Source: Pseudomonadota bacterium
GTDB taxonomy: Bacteria; Pseudomonadota; Gammaproteobacteria; Enterobacterales; Enterobacteriaceae
Direction: 5' to 3'
Assembly: GCA_023454395.1 (NCBI GenBank)
Contig: JAEYFY010000114.1
Span: 1-9,500, forward strand
Length of the DNA stretch: 9,500 bases
Made by a program: the position numbers and the translations under genes. Under the pieces are notes generated by a model, which was not told where the DNA came from, searched no databases, and saw only the letters and a program-made list of their open reading frames with translations. Below are positions 1-8,735 of this stretch, piece by piece (position 1 is the first letter of the stretch; every line of letters starts with the position of its first letter).

Positions 1-1073
1 GTGCCTAACTCTGCATTGTTTCCTTCAAGACGAACAACCACAGGAACATTAACGCCAACTTCTTCAACTGCGCCAATAATACCGTCTGCGATTAAGTCAC
101 AACGAACAATACCGCCGAAAATGTTGACTAATACAGCACTGACATTTTCATCTGACAAAATAATCTTAAATGCTTCAGTTACGCGCTCTTTTGTTGCACC
201 ACCACCGACATCAAGGAAGTTTGCAGGCTCGCCACCGTGAAGTTTAACGATATCCATTGTTCCCATCGCTAAACCTGCACCATTAACCATACAACCAATG
301 TTGCCATCTAATGCAACGTAGTTCAGTTCCCATTGTGCAGCTTGTGCTTCACGAGGATCTTCTTGTGATGGATCGTGCATTTCACGCATTTCTGGTTGAC
401 GATATAACGCGTTGCTATCTACGCCTAATTTACCATCAAGACAAATCAGATCGTCTTCTTTAGTAATAACCAGTGGGTTAATTTCGATTAAAGCAAGATC
501 ACGCTCTAAGAAAATAGTGGCTAATCCCATAAAGATTTTAGCAAATTGGCTAACTTGCTTGCCTTTTAAACCCAGTTTAAATGCTAATTCTCTTCCCTGA
601 TAAGGCATAGGACCTGTCAGTGGATCAATAATTGCGCGATGAATAAGTTCTGGCGTTTCTTCTGCCACTTTCTCAATTTCAACGCCGCCTTCTGTGGAGG
701 CCATAAAGACAACGCGACGGGTACCACGGTCAACAACCGCACCAAGATAAAGCTCTTTAGCGATATCAGTTGCAGCTTCAACTAAAATCTGTGTAACAGG
801 TTGACCATTAGCGTCTGTCTGATAAGTAACTAAACGTTTGCCTAACCATTGTTCAGCAAATGCGCGGATCTCTTCTTTCGATTTAACGACTTTTACGCCG
901 CCAGCTTTACCACGTCCACCCGCGTGAACCTGACATTTCACAACCCAAGGGCCATGACCGATTTTTGATGCAGCTTCTTCTGCCTCGCGCGGTGTGGTGC
1001 AGGCGAAACCAGCAGGTGCTGGTAATCCATACCGTGTGAAAAGCTGTTTTGCCTGATACTCGTGTAAATTCAT
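1..1073 (-). CDS. sucC: Succinyl-CoA synthetase (ADP-forming) beta subunit, 3'-truncated by window edge
   Basis: This is the beta subunit of the cytosolic SucCD enzyme, which converts succinyl-CoA, ADP and phosphate to succinate, CoA and ATP; SucC carries the ATP-grasp nucleotide site and the succinate-side residues. Translation from the ATG at 1073 gives [20 protein letters not shown], the standard SucC N-terminus. The ATP-grasp part follows ([16 protein letters not shown] near residues 46-61), then LEINPLV-type residues ([11 protein letters not shown]) near 200 and the glycine-rich [15 protein letters not shown] stretch near 290. 357 codons are inside the window and end at [11 protein letters not shown]. 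The family is about 388 aa, so roughly 31 C-terminal residues lie to the left. The SD is weak (GGA at 1083-1085, 9 nt from ATG). It is the last gene of the cluster seen here; sucD should follow. The missing end is the window boundary, not a truncation. Confidence 0.98.
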   Translation of the reverse strand, partial: MNLHEYQAKQLFTRYGLPAPAGFACTTPREAEEAASKIGHGPWVVKCQVHAGGRGKAGGVKVVKSKEEIRAFAEQWLGKRLVTYQTDANGQPVTQILVEAATDIAKELYLGAVVDRGTRRVVFMASTEGGVEIEKVAEETPELIHRAIIDPLTGPMPYQGRELAFKLGLKGKQVSQFAKIFMGLATIFLERDLALIEINPLVITKEDDLICLDGKLGVDSNALYRQPEMREMHDPSQEDPREAQAAQWELNYVALDGNIGCMVNGAGLAMGTMDIVKLHGGEPANFLDVGGGATKERVTEAFKIILSDENVSAVLVNIFGGIVRCDLIADGIIGAVEEVGVNVPVVVRLEGNNAELG

Positions 1074-1166
1074 GATGTTCTATCCATAATCTTGTTGAAA
1101 GTCGGGCTTTCTTATTTTTTTGACTATAAGCCAGAGAAATCTGACTTCACGAACACACTGTACTTC

Positions 1167-1189
1167 TTTGATGCTAGTGTTTGATGCTA
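1167..1189. repeat. Two tandem copies of TTTGATGCTA in the sucB-sucC spacer
   Basis: TTTGATGCTA occurs exactly at 1167-1176 and again at 1180-1189, with GTG between, giving a 13-bp period. It lies beside the hairpin at 1192-1217 in the 161-bp spacer between sucB and sucC (1074-1234). No function can be assigned. It could be a decayed intergenic repeat or slippage. Confidence 0.7.
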
Positions 1190-1191
1190 AG

Positions 1192-1217
1192 TAGGCAGGA
1201 GGAGCATCTCCTGCCTA
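1192..1217 (-). other. Intercistronic hairpin between sucB and sucC
   Basis: A perfect 10-bp stem (TAGGCAGGAG at 1192-1201, CTCCTGCCTA at 1208-1217) encloses a 6-nt loop (GAGCAT), 18 bp beyond the sucB stop in the transcript direction. In the sucABC direction no U-run follows the stem: the next transcript bases are CTTAGCATC. It is therefore not a standard intrinsic terminator and probably acts as an mRNA-stabilising or processing structure. E. coli also has palindromic (REP-type) sequence in this spacer, from memory. The rest of 1074-1234 shows only the weak sucC SD and the short direct repeat. Confidence 0.75.
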
Positions 1218-1234
1218 AAAGCGATATTTATTAC

Positions 1235-2440
1235 CTAAACATCCAGTAATAAACGAGCTGGATCTTCTAGCATCTCTTTAACGGTTACTAAGAAACCGAC
1301 AGACTCACGACCATCAATTAAACGGTGGTCATAAGACAGAGCCAGATACATCATTGGTAAAATAACAACCTGACCATCTACTGCCATTGGGCGATCTTTA
1401 ATTGCATGCATCCCTAAAATGGCACTTTGTGGTGGGTTGATAATAGGAGTTGACATTAATGAACCGAAAACACCGCCATTTGTGATAGTGAAGTTACCAC
1501 CTGTTAAGTCTTCAACAGTTAACTTACCGTCACGACCTTTTACCGCTAACGCTTTGATGTTTTTCTCAATATCCGCCATGCTCATTGCATCCGCATCACG
1601 TAATACTGGTGTTACCAGACCACGCGGTGTTGATACTGCAATACTGATATCGAAGTAGTTGTGATAAACCACATCAGTACCATCGATAGAAGCATTAACT
1701 TCTGGATAGCGTTTCAGTGCTTCAACAACCGCTTTAATATAGAAAGACATAAAGCCTAAACGTACACCGTGGCGTTTTTCGAATGCTTCACCATATTGAG
1801 CGCGTAGATCTTTGATTGGTTGCATGTTGATTTCGTTAAACGTTGTCAACATTGCAGTGGTGTTTTTCGCTTCTAATAAGCGCTCTGCTACACGTTTACG
1901 TAAACGCGTCATTGGTACACGTTTTTCGCTACGGTGAGATAACAGTGCTTGAGGAGCTTCTGCTACTGGTTGTGAAGTTGATTTATTCGCAACATGACCT
2001 TCGATATCTTGGCGAGTTAAACGTCCACCTACACCACTACCTTTCACATCAGCAGGGTTAATATCGTGTTCAGCCACTAAGCGACGCGCTGTTGGACTTA
2101 AAGCATCATTATTGCCTTTTTCAGCAATATCAGCACTTTGACGCTGTGCTGGCGTGCTATCTTGAGCAGGTTTCACATCAGCAGGAATGCCAGTGCTATC
2201 ACCTAAACGAATACGGCCTAGTAATTGGCGTGAGCCAACGGTAGCGCCTTCTTCTTCAAGAATGCTTTCTAAAACACCTGCTTCACTTGCAGGTACTTCT
2301 AAAACAACTTTATCTGTTTCGATTTCAACCAGCACTTCATCGCGTTGAATGCTATCACCAGGTTTTTTATGCCAAGTTGCGACCGATGCGTCAGCAACTG
2401 ATTCAGGGAGATCCGGTACTAGAATATCTACACTACTCAT
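1235..2440 (-). CDS. sucB: 2-oxoglutarate dehydrogenase E2, dihydrolipoamide succinyltransferase
   Basis: This is the E2 core of the 2-oxoglutarate dehydrogenase complex. It receives the succinyl group from SucA on a swinging lipoyl arm and transfers it to CoA. The 401-aa protein shows the full domain order. The lipoyl domain covers about residues 2-80, with the lipoylated lysine K44 in ETDKVVLE. A Pro/Ala/Gln/Ser-rich linker covers about 82-111. The peripheral subunit-binding domain covers 113-150 ([13 protein letters not shown] ... [15 protein letters not shown]). A second linker leads to the catalytic acyltransferase domain, about 170-401. The active-site signature is [11 protein letters not shown] with H372 and D376. 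The start at 2440 is supported by AAGGA at 2447-2451, 6 nt upstream. Only 13 bp separate it from the sucA stop, so the two genes are co-translated. The family usually has about 400-405 residues, so it is complete. Confidence 0.99.
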   Translation of the reverse strand: MSSVDILVPDLPESVADASVATWHKKPGDSIQRDEVLVEIETDKVVLEVPASEAGVLESILEEEGATVGSRQLLGRIRLGDSTGIPADVKPAQDSTPAQRQSADIAEKGNNDALSPTARRLVAEHDINPADVKGSGVGGRLTRQDIEGHVANKSTSQPVAEAPQALLSHRSEKRVPMTRLRKRVAERLLEAKNTTAMLTTFNEINMQPIKDLRAQYGEAFEKRHGVRLGFMSFYIKAVVEALKRYPEVNASIDGTDVVYHNYFDISIAVSTPRGLVTPVLRDADAMSMADIEKNIKALAVKGRDGKLTVEDLTGGNFTITNGGVFGSLMSTPIINPPQSAILGMHAIKDRPMAVDGQVVILPMMYLALSYDHRLIDGRESVGFLVTVKEMLEDPARLLLDV

Positions 2441-2446
2441 TTTCTA

Positions 2447-2451
2447 TCCTT
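2447..2451 (-). promoter_or_regulatory. Shine-Dalgarno of sucB
   Basis: AAGGA on the minus strand lies 6 nt before the sucB ATG, inside the 13-bp sucA-sucB gap. It fixes the sucB start and supports tight coupling of E1 and E2 synthesis. Confidence 0.85.
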
Positions 2452-2453
2452 AT

Positions 2454-5258
2454 TTATTCAACTTTCAGTGCATCTTCAACCAGAGCTTTTTGTTGCTCCT
2501 GATGAACAGAGGTATAACCAACTGCTGGAGAGGCTGATGCAGGACGTCCTGCATAACGTAATGTTGCGCCTGTAGGAATAGCATCACGGAAGTTATGCTG
2601 ACTACAGTACCAAGCACCTTGATTCAGAGGCTCTTCTTGACACCAAATAAACTCTTTTACATGAGCATAAGGTGCGAGAATTTGCGCAATATCTTCGTGT
2701 GGGAATGGATACAGTTGTTCAATACGAATAATGGCAACGTTGTTTTGCTCATTAGCACGACGTTGTTCTAATAAATCGTAGTAAACCTTACCGGAACACA
2801 TCACAACACGTTTCACATCAGCAGGTTTTAAATCATCCATTTCACCAATGACAGGTAAGAATTTACCATTTGCTAATTCATCCAACGCAGAAACCGCTAA
2901 TGGATGACGTAACAGTGATTTTGGTGACATTACGATAAGTGGGCGACGCATACCACGTAACGCTTGGCGACGTAGCATATGATAAACCTGAGCCGGAGTT
3001 GATGGCACACAAACCTGCATATTTTGTTCTGCACACAGTTGCAGATAACGTTCTAAACGTGCAGATGAGTGCTCTGGGCCTTGGCCTTCATAACCGTGTG
3101 GTAACAACATGACTAAACCACACATACGACCCCATTTTTGCTCACCAGAGCTAATAAATTGGTCGATAACCACTTGAGCAACGTTTGCGAAGTCACCAAA
3201 TTGTGCTTCCCAAATCGTTAATCCACGAGGTTCTGTTGTGGCATAACCATATTCAAATGCAAGTACTGCTTCTTCTGTTAATACAGAATCCCAGACATTA
3301 AATTGTCCTTGAGCATTATGAACATTGGCTAATGGCACATAAACAGAGCCATTCGTTTGGTTATGAATAACGGCATGACGATGGAAGAATGTACCACGTC
3401 CCGCATCTTCACCAGAAAGACGAATGGTGATACCTTGGTCAACTAAAGTCGCATACGCTAATGTTTCTGCGGCACCCCAATCGAGTAGTTTCTCACCTTC
3501 AGCCATAACGGCACGGTCAGCATAAATTTTCTCAACACGAGATTGCATCACGATTTCTGAAGGAACGGTACTCACACGACGCGCTAAATCTTGTAAACGC
3601 GTTTTCTCTACTTTATGTGGATACTCTTCATTCCATTCGTGATTTAAATACGGTTCCCATGTGTAAGAATGCAGACCCATTGGGCGGTATTCTTCAACAA
3701 CACAATCACCACGATCCAGCGCATCACGATAGAGATTCACTAGTTCAGTCACATCATTGGCATCAAGCAGTGATTGGGCAACCAGTTTATCGGCATAAAT
3801 TTTACGTGGAGTTGGATGTTTTTTGATTTTTTGATACATCAGAGGCTGAGTCGCATTTGGCTCATCCGCTTCGTTGTGACCATGACGACGGTAACAAACG
3901 AGATCAATCATCACATCGCGTTTAAAGGTATTACGGAAATCCAATGCCAAGCGAGTTACAAAAGCGACCGCTTCAGGATCATCTGCATTAACGTGGAAAA
4001 TTGGTGCCTGAACCATTTTCACAACATCAGTACAGTATTGCGTTGAACGGGCATCTTTTGGATTTGAAGTCGTAAAACCAACTTGGTTATTGATAACAAT
4101 ACGAACTGTACCGCCAACTTCATAGCCACGCGCTTGAGACATGTTCAGCGTTTCTTGCACAACACCTTGACCAGTCACAGCCGCATCACCATGAATAGTG
4201 ATAGGAAGCACCATATTGCTACGCGCTTCATCTAAACGATCACGACGAGCGCGAACAGAACCGATAACAACTGGGCTAACAATCTCTAGGTGAGACGGGT
4301 TAAAGGCTAATGCAAGGTGAACTTGAGCGCCTTCAGTTGCAAAATCAGATGAGAAACCTTGGTGATATTTAACGTCACCCGTTCCCAAATGCTCTTTATG
4401 AATACCCGCAAATTCATCAAATAAATCAGCCGGTTTTTTACCTAGGATATTAACCAGAACGTTTAAACGTCCGCGGTGCGCCATACCAAGAACCACTTCA
4501 CGAGTGTCTTGTTTACCTGCATGGCGAATTAAATCTTTTAACATCGGAACTAATGCATCACCACCTTCTAAAGAGAAGCGTTTTGCACCTGGGAATTTTG
4601 CACCTAAATAGCGCTCTAAACCTTCGGCTGCCGTTAGCTCTGTCAGGAAGCGTAACTTTTCTTCTTTAGTGAATTGGTCTGCAACATTCACTGATTCTAG
4701 ACGTTGTTGGATCCAGCGTTTTTCTTCAGTGTTAGTGATGTGCATATATTCAGCACCGATTGAACCACAGTAAATGCGTTTCAGTGCTTCATATAAATCA
4801 CCTAGTTTCATCGTTTCTTTGCCGATAGCAAAAGAACCGACGTTAAAGGTTTCTTCAAAGTCTTCTTTAGTTAGATTATGGAAAGCAGGATCTAAATCTG
4901 GAACAGATTCTTGTTTCCATAAACCAAGTGGGTCGAGATTAGCATTTTGGTGACCACGAAAACGGAAGGCATTAATGAGCTGCAAAACTTTAACTTGTTT
5001 TGAGTCCATTGCCGGATCGCTTACCGAGGTATGATATCGAGTGGATTCTTTTGCGAGGCGTCTGAAGTAGTCGCGGGTTTGAGAATGCGACTGTTCTATG
5101 CCTTGACTTGCGGGCAGTTGTTGAAAAATCTCTCTCCAACTTTCGTCAACAGAGTTTGGGTCAGTTAGGTAATCTTCATAGATATCTTCTATGTAAGACT
5201 GATTCTCTCCTGCTAGAAAAGTTGATTCTAGCCAGTCCTTCATTGCGCCGTTCTGCAT
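2454..5258 (-). CDS. sucA: 2-oxoglutarate dehydrogenase E1 component (ThDP-dependent)
   Basis: E1 decarboxylates 2-oxoglutarate on thiamine diphosphate and succinylates the lipoyl group of SucB; it is the committing step of the complex. The 934-aa protein matches E. coli SucA (933 aa) along its whole length. The N-terminal E2-binding region is MQNGAMKDWLEST...WREIFQQLP, residues 1-50. Catalytic histidines lie in MAHRGRLNVL (H261) and GDVKYH (H299), equivalent to E. coli H260 and H298. The ThDP/Mg motif runs from GDAA (357-360) to NN (390-391). The C-terminal transketolase-like half includes RLSGEDAGRGTFFHRHAV and ends in WCQEEPLNQGAW and a VGYTSVHQEQQ tail. The chosen ATG (5258) matches the MQN start of the family and has AAGGGA 6 nt upstream. 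An internal Met at residue 6 is unlikely as the start because it would remove conserved residues. The gene lies 244 bp downstream of sdhB. Confidence 0.99.
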   Translation of the reverse strand: MQNGAMKDWLESTFLAGENQSYIEDIYEDYLTDPNSVDESWREIFQQLPASQGIEQSHSQTRDYFRRLAKESTRYHTSVSDPAMDSKQVKVLQLINAFRFRGHQNANLDPLGLWKQESVPDLDPAFHNLTKEDFEETFNVGSFAIGKETMKLGDLYEALKRIYCGSIGAEYMHITNTEEKRWIQQRLESVNVADQFTKEEKLRFLTELTAAEGLERYLGAKFPGAKRFSLEGGDALVPMLKDLIRHAGKQDTREVVLGMAHRGRLNVLVNILGKKPADLFDEFAGIHKEHLGTGDVKYHQGFSSDFATEGAQVHLALAFNPSHLEIVSPVVIGSVRARRDRLDEARSNMVLPITIHGDAAVTGQGVVQETLNMSQARGYEVGGTVRIVINNQVGFTTSNPKDARSTQYCTDVVKMVQAPIFHVNADDPEAVAFVTRLALDFRNTFKRDVMIDLVCYRRHGHNEADEPNATQPLMYQKIKKHPTPRKIYADKLVAQSLLDANDVTELVNLYRDALDRGDCVVEEYRPMGLHSYTWEPYLNHEWNEEYPHKVEKTRLQDLARRVSTVPSEIVMQSRVEKIYADRAVMAEGEKLLDWGAAETLAYATLVDQGITIRLSGEDAGRGTFFHRHAVIHNQTNGSVYVPLANVHNAQGQFNVWDSVLTEEAVLAFEYGYATTEPRGLTIWEAQFGDFANVAQVVIDQFISSGEQKWGRMCGLVMLLPHGYEGQGPEHSSARLERYLQLCAEQNMQVCVPSTPAQVYHMLRRQALRGMRRPLIVMSPKSLLRHPLAVSALDELANGKFLPVIGEMDDLKPADVKRVVMCSGKVYYDLLEQRRANEQNNVAIIRIEQLYPFPHEDIAQILAPYAHVKEFIWCQEEPLNQGAWYCSQHNFRDAIPTGATLRYAGRPASASPAVGYTSVHQEQQKALVEDALKVE

Positions 5259-5264
5259 TATGAT

Positions 5265-5270
5265 CCCTTA
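5265..5270 (-). promoter_or_regulatory. Shine-Dalgarno of sucA
   Basis: AAGGGA on the minus strand precedes the sucA ATG (5258) by about 6 nt. It supports the first Met rather than the Met six codons later. Confidence 0.8.
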
Positions 5271-5304
5271 AGCTATACAGCTTTAGTTCGCCGTGGATAA
5301 CTAA

Positions 5305-5321
5305 TACCGTGATTAAACGGT
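5305..5321 (-). other. Small hairpin in sucA leader
   Basis: ACCGT (5306-5310) and ACGGT (5317-5321) form a 5-bp stem around a 6-nt AT-rich loop, about 50 nt before sucA. It is short and could occur by chance, but it belongs to a hairpin-rich spacer. I found no convincing sigma70 promoter for sucA in 5259-5502: the best TTGCAA (5327-5332) has no well-spaced -10. Confidence 0.4.
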
Positions 5322-5358
5322 GTCGATTGCAAGGTTCTCTTATGACCCGCTATCTCGC

Positions 5359-5397
5359 AGGTTCTTTAAATATGGAGCTTTAGCTCTCAAGGAACCT
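5359..5397 (-). other. Imperfect stem-loop B in sdhB-sucA spacer
   Basis: In the transcript, AGGTTCCTT (from 5397 to 5389) pairs with AAAGAACCT (from 5367 to 5359) with one C-A mismatch. Between them a small inner hairpin forms from GAGC/GCUC (5375-5386) with a UAAA loop. The 5' arm shares bases 5395-5397 with stem-loop A, so the two cannot both form completely. Confidence 0.6.
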
Positions 5398-5424
5398 TTA
5401 AGCACTGTCTACAGTGTTTAAAGG
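5395..5424 (-). other. Long stem-loop A in sdhB-sucA spacer
   Basis: Bases 5395-5407 pair with 5412-5424: a 13-position stem with a single A-C mismatch in the RNA (5402/5417) and a 4-nt loop at 5408-5411. No U-run follows it in the transcript direction, so it is not an intrinsic terminator. Long stems here are consistent with RNase III-type processing of the sdh-suc message, which I recall being reported for the E. coli sdhB-sucA spacer. Applying that here is an inference. Confidence 0.7.
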
Positions 5425-5468
5425 CGCCTTACTATTTTTACCGCAAACGTCTAACTTAGTTTTTCCAT

Positions 5469-5497
5469 TAACCGCCCTAACTATTTTAGGGCGGTTA
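5469..5497. other. GC-rich hairpin just downstream of sdhB
   Basis: A perfect 12-bp stem (TAACCGCCCTAA at 5469-5480, TTAGGGCGGTTA at 5486-5497) encloses a 5-nt loop, starting 6 nt past the sdhB stop. In the sdh-suc direction it is followed by ATGGAAAAAC, so there is no U-run. On the plus strand it is followed by T-rich sequence (TTATTTTA), which looks more terminator-like, but no plus-strand gene ends here. The likely role is 3'-end stabilisation of the sdhCDAB message or partial attenuation between sdhB and sucA. Confidence 0.75.
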
Positions 5498-5502
5498 TTA
5501 TT

Positions 5503-6219
5503 TTATGCACTACGTTTTAACAACATTGACTTAATATGACCAATCGCTTTTGTCGGATTAAGCCCTTTAGGACATACGCTGACACAGTTCATAATGCCAT
5601 GACAGCGGAATACACTGAATGCATCGTTAAGATCATCAAGACGAGATTCAGTTTCTGTATCACGACTATCAATCAAGAAACGATAAGCCGCTAACAATCC
5701 AGCAGGCCCGATAAACTTATCTGGATTCCACCAGAATGACGGGCAAGAGGTTGAACAACAAGCACAAAGGATACAATCATAAAGTCCATCAAGCTTTTCA
5801 CGTTGTTCTGGTGACTGTAGGTTCTCACGAGCAGGAGGATTTTTGCCATTATTAATTAAATACGGACGAATTTTCTCATACTGTGTATAGAACTGAGTCA
5901 TATCCACTATTAAATCACGAATTACTGGTAAACCGGGTAACGGTCTGATCACAATTTTCTTACTTCCTTTCTGTAAAGATGAAATAGGTGTGATACAAGC
6001 CAAACCATTTTTACCATTCATGTTCACGCCATCAGAGCCGCAAACACCTTCACGACAAGAACGACGGAACGATAAGGTAGGATCTTTTTCCTTTAGTTGA
6101 ATTAATGCATCCAACAGCATCATGTCACGCCCTTCAGGAACTTCGAGGGTGTAATCTTGCATATGCGGCGCATTATCAACGTCGGGATTATAACGATAAA
6201 TCGAAAATTCAAGTTTCAT
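5503..6219 (-). CDS. sdhB: Succinate dehydrogenase iron-sulfur subunit
   Basis: SdhB carries electrons from the FAD of SdhA through three iron-sulfur clusters to ubiquinone at the SdhCD membrane anchor, on the cytoplasmic face of the inner membrane. At 238 aa it equals the E. coli length. The 2Fe-2S ligands are in the N-terminal ferredoxin domain: C55, C60, D63 and C75 (SCREGVCGSD ... LACI). The C-terminal domain has C149-x2-C152-x2-C155 plus C216 for the 4Fe-4S cluster and C159, C206 and C212 for the 3Fe-4S cluster. W164 in PSFWW and H207 sit near the quinone site. The ATG at 6219 has GGAG at 6228-6231, 8 nt upstream. It follows sdhA after 34 bp and is the last gene of the sdh block. Confidence 0.99.
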   Translation of the reverse strand: MKLEFSIYRYNPDVDNAPHMQDYTLEVPEGRDMMLLDALIQLKEKDPTLSFRRSCREGVCGSDGVNMNGKNGLACITPISSLQKGSKKIVIRPLPGLPVIRDLIVDMTQFYTQYEKIRPYLINNGKNPPARENLQSPEQREKLDGLYDCILCACCSTSCPSFWWNPDKFIGPAGLLAAYRFLIDSRDTETESRLDDLNDAFSVFRCHGIMNCVSVCPKGLNPTKAIGHIKSMLLKRSA

Positions 6220-6227
6220 ATTTAAGT

Positions 6228-6231
6228 CTCC
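6228..6231 (-). promoter_or_regulatory. Shine-Dalgarno of sdhB
   Basis: GGAG on the minus strand lies 8 nt before the sdhB ATG, within the 34-bp sdhA-sdhB gap. sdhB can thus initiate independently rather than only by coupling. Confidence 0.75.
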
Positions 6232-6253
6232 GCAACTTCAATAACACCGCTAA

Positions 6254-8020
6254 TTAATATGTACGCACTTTTGGTGGGAAAGCTTCACGCAGTTTTGGCT
6301 GCATATTGACTTCACGTCGTGTCATTGTTTCGGTTTGCGATTGATATAATGTATGGCATAACCAGTTCGCATCATCACGTTCTGGAAAATCGAAACGGCT
6401 ATGAGCGCCACGGCTTTCTGTACGGAAGTTTGCAGATACCGCAGTGGCATAAGCAGTTTCCATCAGGTTATCTAATTCTAAGCATTCAATACGCTGTGTA
6501 TTAAACTCACTTGAATTATCATCCAGTCGTGCATTTTGTAAGCGCTCACGAATCACTTTCAGTTCTTCTAAGCCTTTTGCCATAGCATCACCTTCACGGA
6601 ATACCGAGAAGTTATGTTGCATACAAGATTGCAGTGCTTTACGGATTTCAACAGGATCTTCACCAGAACGGTTGTTTTCCCAGCGATTTAAGCGAGTTAA
6701 TGCGGCTTCAACATCAGAATCGCTCGCATCACGCATTGTACCTTGTTCCATCAGTGACTCTTTTAAGTGAACCCCTGCTGAACGACCAAATACAACGAGG
6801 TCTAATAGTGAGTTACCACCTAAGCGGTTTGCACCATGAACAGATACACAAGCAATTTCACCTACTGCGAACAGCCCAGGAATAACGACATCTTCGCCCT
6901 TCTCGTTCACACGAATAGCTTGACCCGTTACTTTTGTTGGAATGCCACCCATCATATAGTGACAAGTAGGAATAACAGGAATAGGTTCTTTAACTGGATC
7001 AACGTGGGCGAAAGTACGAGAAAGATCAAGAATACCCGGTAAACGAGACTCAAGAACTTCTTTACCCAGATGATCGAGTTTTAATTTCGCATGAGGACCC
7101 CAAGGACCATCACAACCACGACCTTCACGGATTTCGATCATAATAGAACGCGCAACCACATCGCGACCAGCAAGGTCTTTGGCGTTTGGTGCGTAACGTT
7201 CCATAAAGCGTTCACCGTCTTTATTTAACAGGTATCCGCCTTCACCACGACAACCTTCGGTCACTAATACGCCCGCACCCGCAATACCTGTTGGATGGAA
7301 TTGCCACATTTCCATATCTTGCAGTGGAACACCTGCGCGAACCGCCATACCCACACCATCACCTGTGTTGATATGTGCATTTGTGGTTGATTGGTAAATA
7401 CGACCTGCACCGCCAGTTGCTAAAATCGTGGCGTTTGCTTTGAAATAAACGACTTCACCCGTTTCGATGCAAATTGCAGTACAACCAACGATATCGCCAT
7501 CTTGGTTTTTCACTAGGTCCAGTGAATACCACTCTGAAAAGATAGTTGTATGGTTTTTTAAATTTTGCTGATAAAGGGTATGCAATAATGCGTGCCCAGT
7601 ACGGTCAGCGGCAGCAGCTGTACGTGCAGCTTGTTCGCCACCAAAGTTTTTTGACTGACCACCAAATGGACGCTGATAAATACGACCATCATCTAGGCGA
7701 GAAAATGGGAGCCCCATATGTTCCAGCTCTAAAATTGCTTCAGGGCCGGTTTTACACATATATTCGATAGCGTCTTGGTCACCAATATAGTCGGAACCTT
7801 TTACGGTATCGTACATGTGCCATTCCCAGTTATCCTCATGGGTATTACCCAGTGCAACAGTAATACCACCTTGAGCGGAAACAGTATGAGAACGAGTAGG
7901 AAAAACTTTAGAAATCAGTGCACAAGACAGACCCATTTGAGAAATCTGTAAAGCGGCACGCATGCCAGCACCACCTGCACCAATAACAACAGCATCAAAC
8001 TCTCTTACTGGCAGATTCAT
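6254..8020 (-). CDS. sdhA: Succinate dehydrogenase flavoprotein subunit
   Basis: SdhA oxidises succinate to fumarate at a covalently bound FAD and passes electrons to SdhB. From the ATG at 8020 ([14 protein letters not shown]) it is 588 aa, exactly the E. coli length and collinear with it. Visible features are the dinucleotide-binding GAGGAG (14-19), the FAD-attachment H45 in [12 protein letters not shown], and the active-site residues H242 (WQFHPTG), R286 (LAGRDVV), H354 (PTCHYMMGG) and R399 (GANRLGGNS). The C-terminus [13 protein letters not shown] is typical. A further in-frame ATG at 8032 would add MGCV, but it lies inside sdhD and is not a family feature. The ATG overlaps the sdhD stop by 1 nt (TAATG), implying translational coupling. 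The upstream context, GGGGTGTGTA, is a poor SD. Confidence 0.99.
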   Translation of the reverse strand: MNLPVREFDAVVIGAGGAGMRAALQISQMGLSCALISKVFPTRSHTVSAQGGITVALGNTHEDNWEWHMYDTVKGSDYIGDQDAIEYMCKTGPEAILELEHMGLPFSRLDDGRIYQRPFGGQSKNFGGEQAARTAAAADRTGHALLHTLYQQNLKNHTTIFSEWYSLDLVKNQDGDIVGCTAICIETGEVVYFKANATILATGGAGRIYQSTTNAHINTGDGVGMAVRAGVPLQDMEMWQFHPTGIAGAGVLVTEGCRGEGGYLLNKDGERFMERYAPNAKDLAGRDVVARSIMIEIREGRGCDGPWGPHAKLKLDHLGKEVLESRLPGILDLSRTFAHVDPVKEPIPVIPTCHYMMGGIPTKVTGQAIRVNEKGEDVVIPGLFAVGEIACVSVHGANRLGGNSLLDLVVFGRSAGVHLKESLMEQGTMRDASDSDVEAALTRLNRWENNRSGEDPVEIRKALQSCMQHNFSVFREGDAMAKGLEELKVIRERLQNARLDDNSSEFNTQRIECLELDNLMETAYATAVSANFRTESRGAHSRFDFPERDDANWLCHTLYQSQTETMTRREVNMQPKLREAFPPKVRTY

Positions 8021-8364
8021 TACACACCCCACACCACAATTGTTCCATAAATAAGATAAACCAACAGCGCAACAACGATAATCAGTTGTAAAGTCAGGCG
8101 TAATGCCAGCGGTTTAATATAATCCGTTAACACTTGCCACATTCCGATCCACGCGTGAATAAGAATAGAAAGCAAGGTCAAGATGGTGAACACTTTGGTC
8201 AAGGATGAGCTAAAGAACCCACGCCATACCTCATAGGTTATTTCTGTTGTAGCAATAAATCCCACAAGATAAAGAACATATAGAACGATAATAATGGCTG
8301 AGGCACGAAGGAATAACCAATCCTGTATGCCAGTACGGCCTAAAGTAGAAGAATTACTTACCAT
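8020..8364 (-). CDS. sdhD: Succinate dehydrogenase membrane anchor subunit (cytochrome b556 partner)
   Basis: SdhD forms, with SdhC, the haem b-containing membrane anchor and ubiquinone site of complex II. The 114-aa protein has three hydrophobic segments, about residues 17-38, 57-78 and 89-112. Haem ligand H70 lies in [11 protein letters not shown]. The D81-Y82 pair (TDYIKP) matches the quinone-site D82/Y83 of E. coli SdhD. It is one residue shorter than E. coli (115) because of a single-residue gap in the loop after the first helix. Its start overlaps the sdhC end by 7 nt (GTATGGTAA), with GGGGG at 8372-8376 spaced 7 nt from ATG. Its stop overlaps the sdhA start by 1 nt. Confidence 0.98.
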   Translation of the reverse strand: MVSNSSTLGRTGIQDWLFLRASAIIIVLYVLYLVGFIATTEITYEVWRGFFSSSLTKVFTILTLLSILIHAWIGMWQVLTDYIKPLALRLTLQLIIVVALLVYLIYGTIVVWGV

Positions 8365-8735
8365 ACTAATACCCCCGCCAATATTGATAAAATAACGGTA
8401 ATAACCATTGATGCAGCCGCGGAGTTGCGACCCACAATCAAGGTTTCATCAATAAAGCCGAAGTCCATTAACATATGACGAATACCACCACAAATGTGAT
8501 ACGCCAATGCGGTTAGGATGCCCCACAAAATAAATTTCGCGAAGAAACCAGTCATAATTTCAGCGGCTTGCTGAAAACCTTCAGGAGAGGAGAGAGAGGT
8601 GCCAAGTAACCACAGTAAGATGCCAACTGCGACTAACATGATAACCCCAGAGACACGATGCAAGATCGATGCGATAGCAGGGAGTGGAAACTGTATCGTC
8701 TGTAAATCCAGATTGACAGGTCTTTGTTTTTTCAC
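8358..8735 (-). CDS. sdhC: Succinate dehydrogenase cytochrome b556 subunit (GTG start)
   Basis: SdhC is the large anchor subunit of complex II; it ligates haem b and helps form the ubiquinone pocket. The 125-aa product begins (f)[14 protein letters not shown] and keeps S23, H26 and R27 in SILHRVSG (E. coli S27/H30/R31) and haem ligand H80 in [11 protein letters not shown] (E. coli H84). Three membrane segments lie at about 29-48, 61-84 and 106-124, and the end LAGVLVW is typical. The start must be the GTG at 8733-8735: an in-frame TAA (8739-8741) lies two codons upstream, so the four extra residues MIRN of E. coli SdhC cannot be made here. In E. coli the equivalent Val5 codon is, as I recall, also GTG. 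There is only a weak GTGGG near the start; the strong GGAGGAAGGA lies 30-40 nt upstream. It is the first gene of the sdh-suc cluster. Confidence 0.95.
   Translation of the reverse strand: MKKQRPVNLDLQTIQFPLPAIASILHRVSGVIMLVAVGILLWLLGTSLSSPEGFQQAAEIMTGFFAKFILWGILTALAYHICGGIRHMLMDFGFIDETLIVGRNSAAASMVITVILSILAGVLVW

Noticed and set aside
1..1073. sucC as a broken gene
   Set aside because: The frame is intact and collinear with the family up to residue 357; it simply leaves the window.
3774..4046. Open frames of 60-90 codons on the plus strand opposite sucA, sucB, sdhA and sucC
   Set aside because: They are antisense to highly conserved coding sequence, have no recognisable protein features and follow the codon pattern of the opposite strand.
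5327..5332. TTGCAA as the -35 of an internal sucA promoter
   Set aside because: The nearest -10-like sequence (TATTAG) is 20 bp away and weak, so no promoter is called.
8021..8032. Longer SdhA start at the ATG at 8032 (adds MGCV)
   Set aside because: The added codons lie inside sdhD and are absent from the family; the ATG at 8020 gives exactly the E. coli length and the usual MxLPVREF start.
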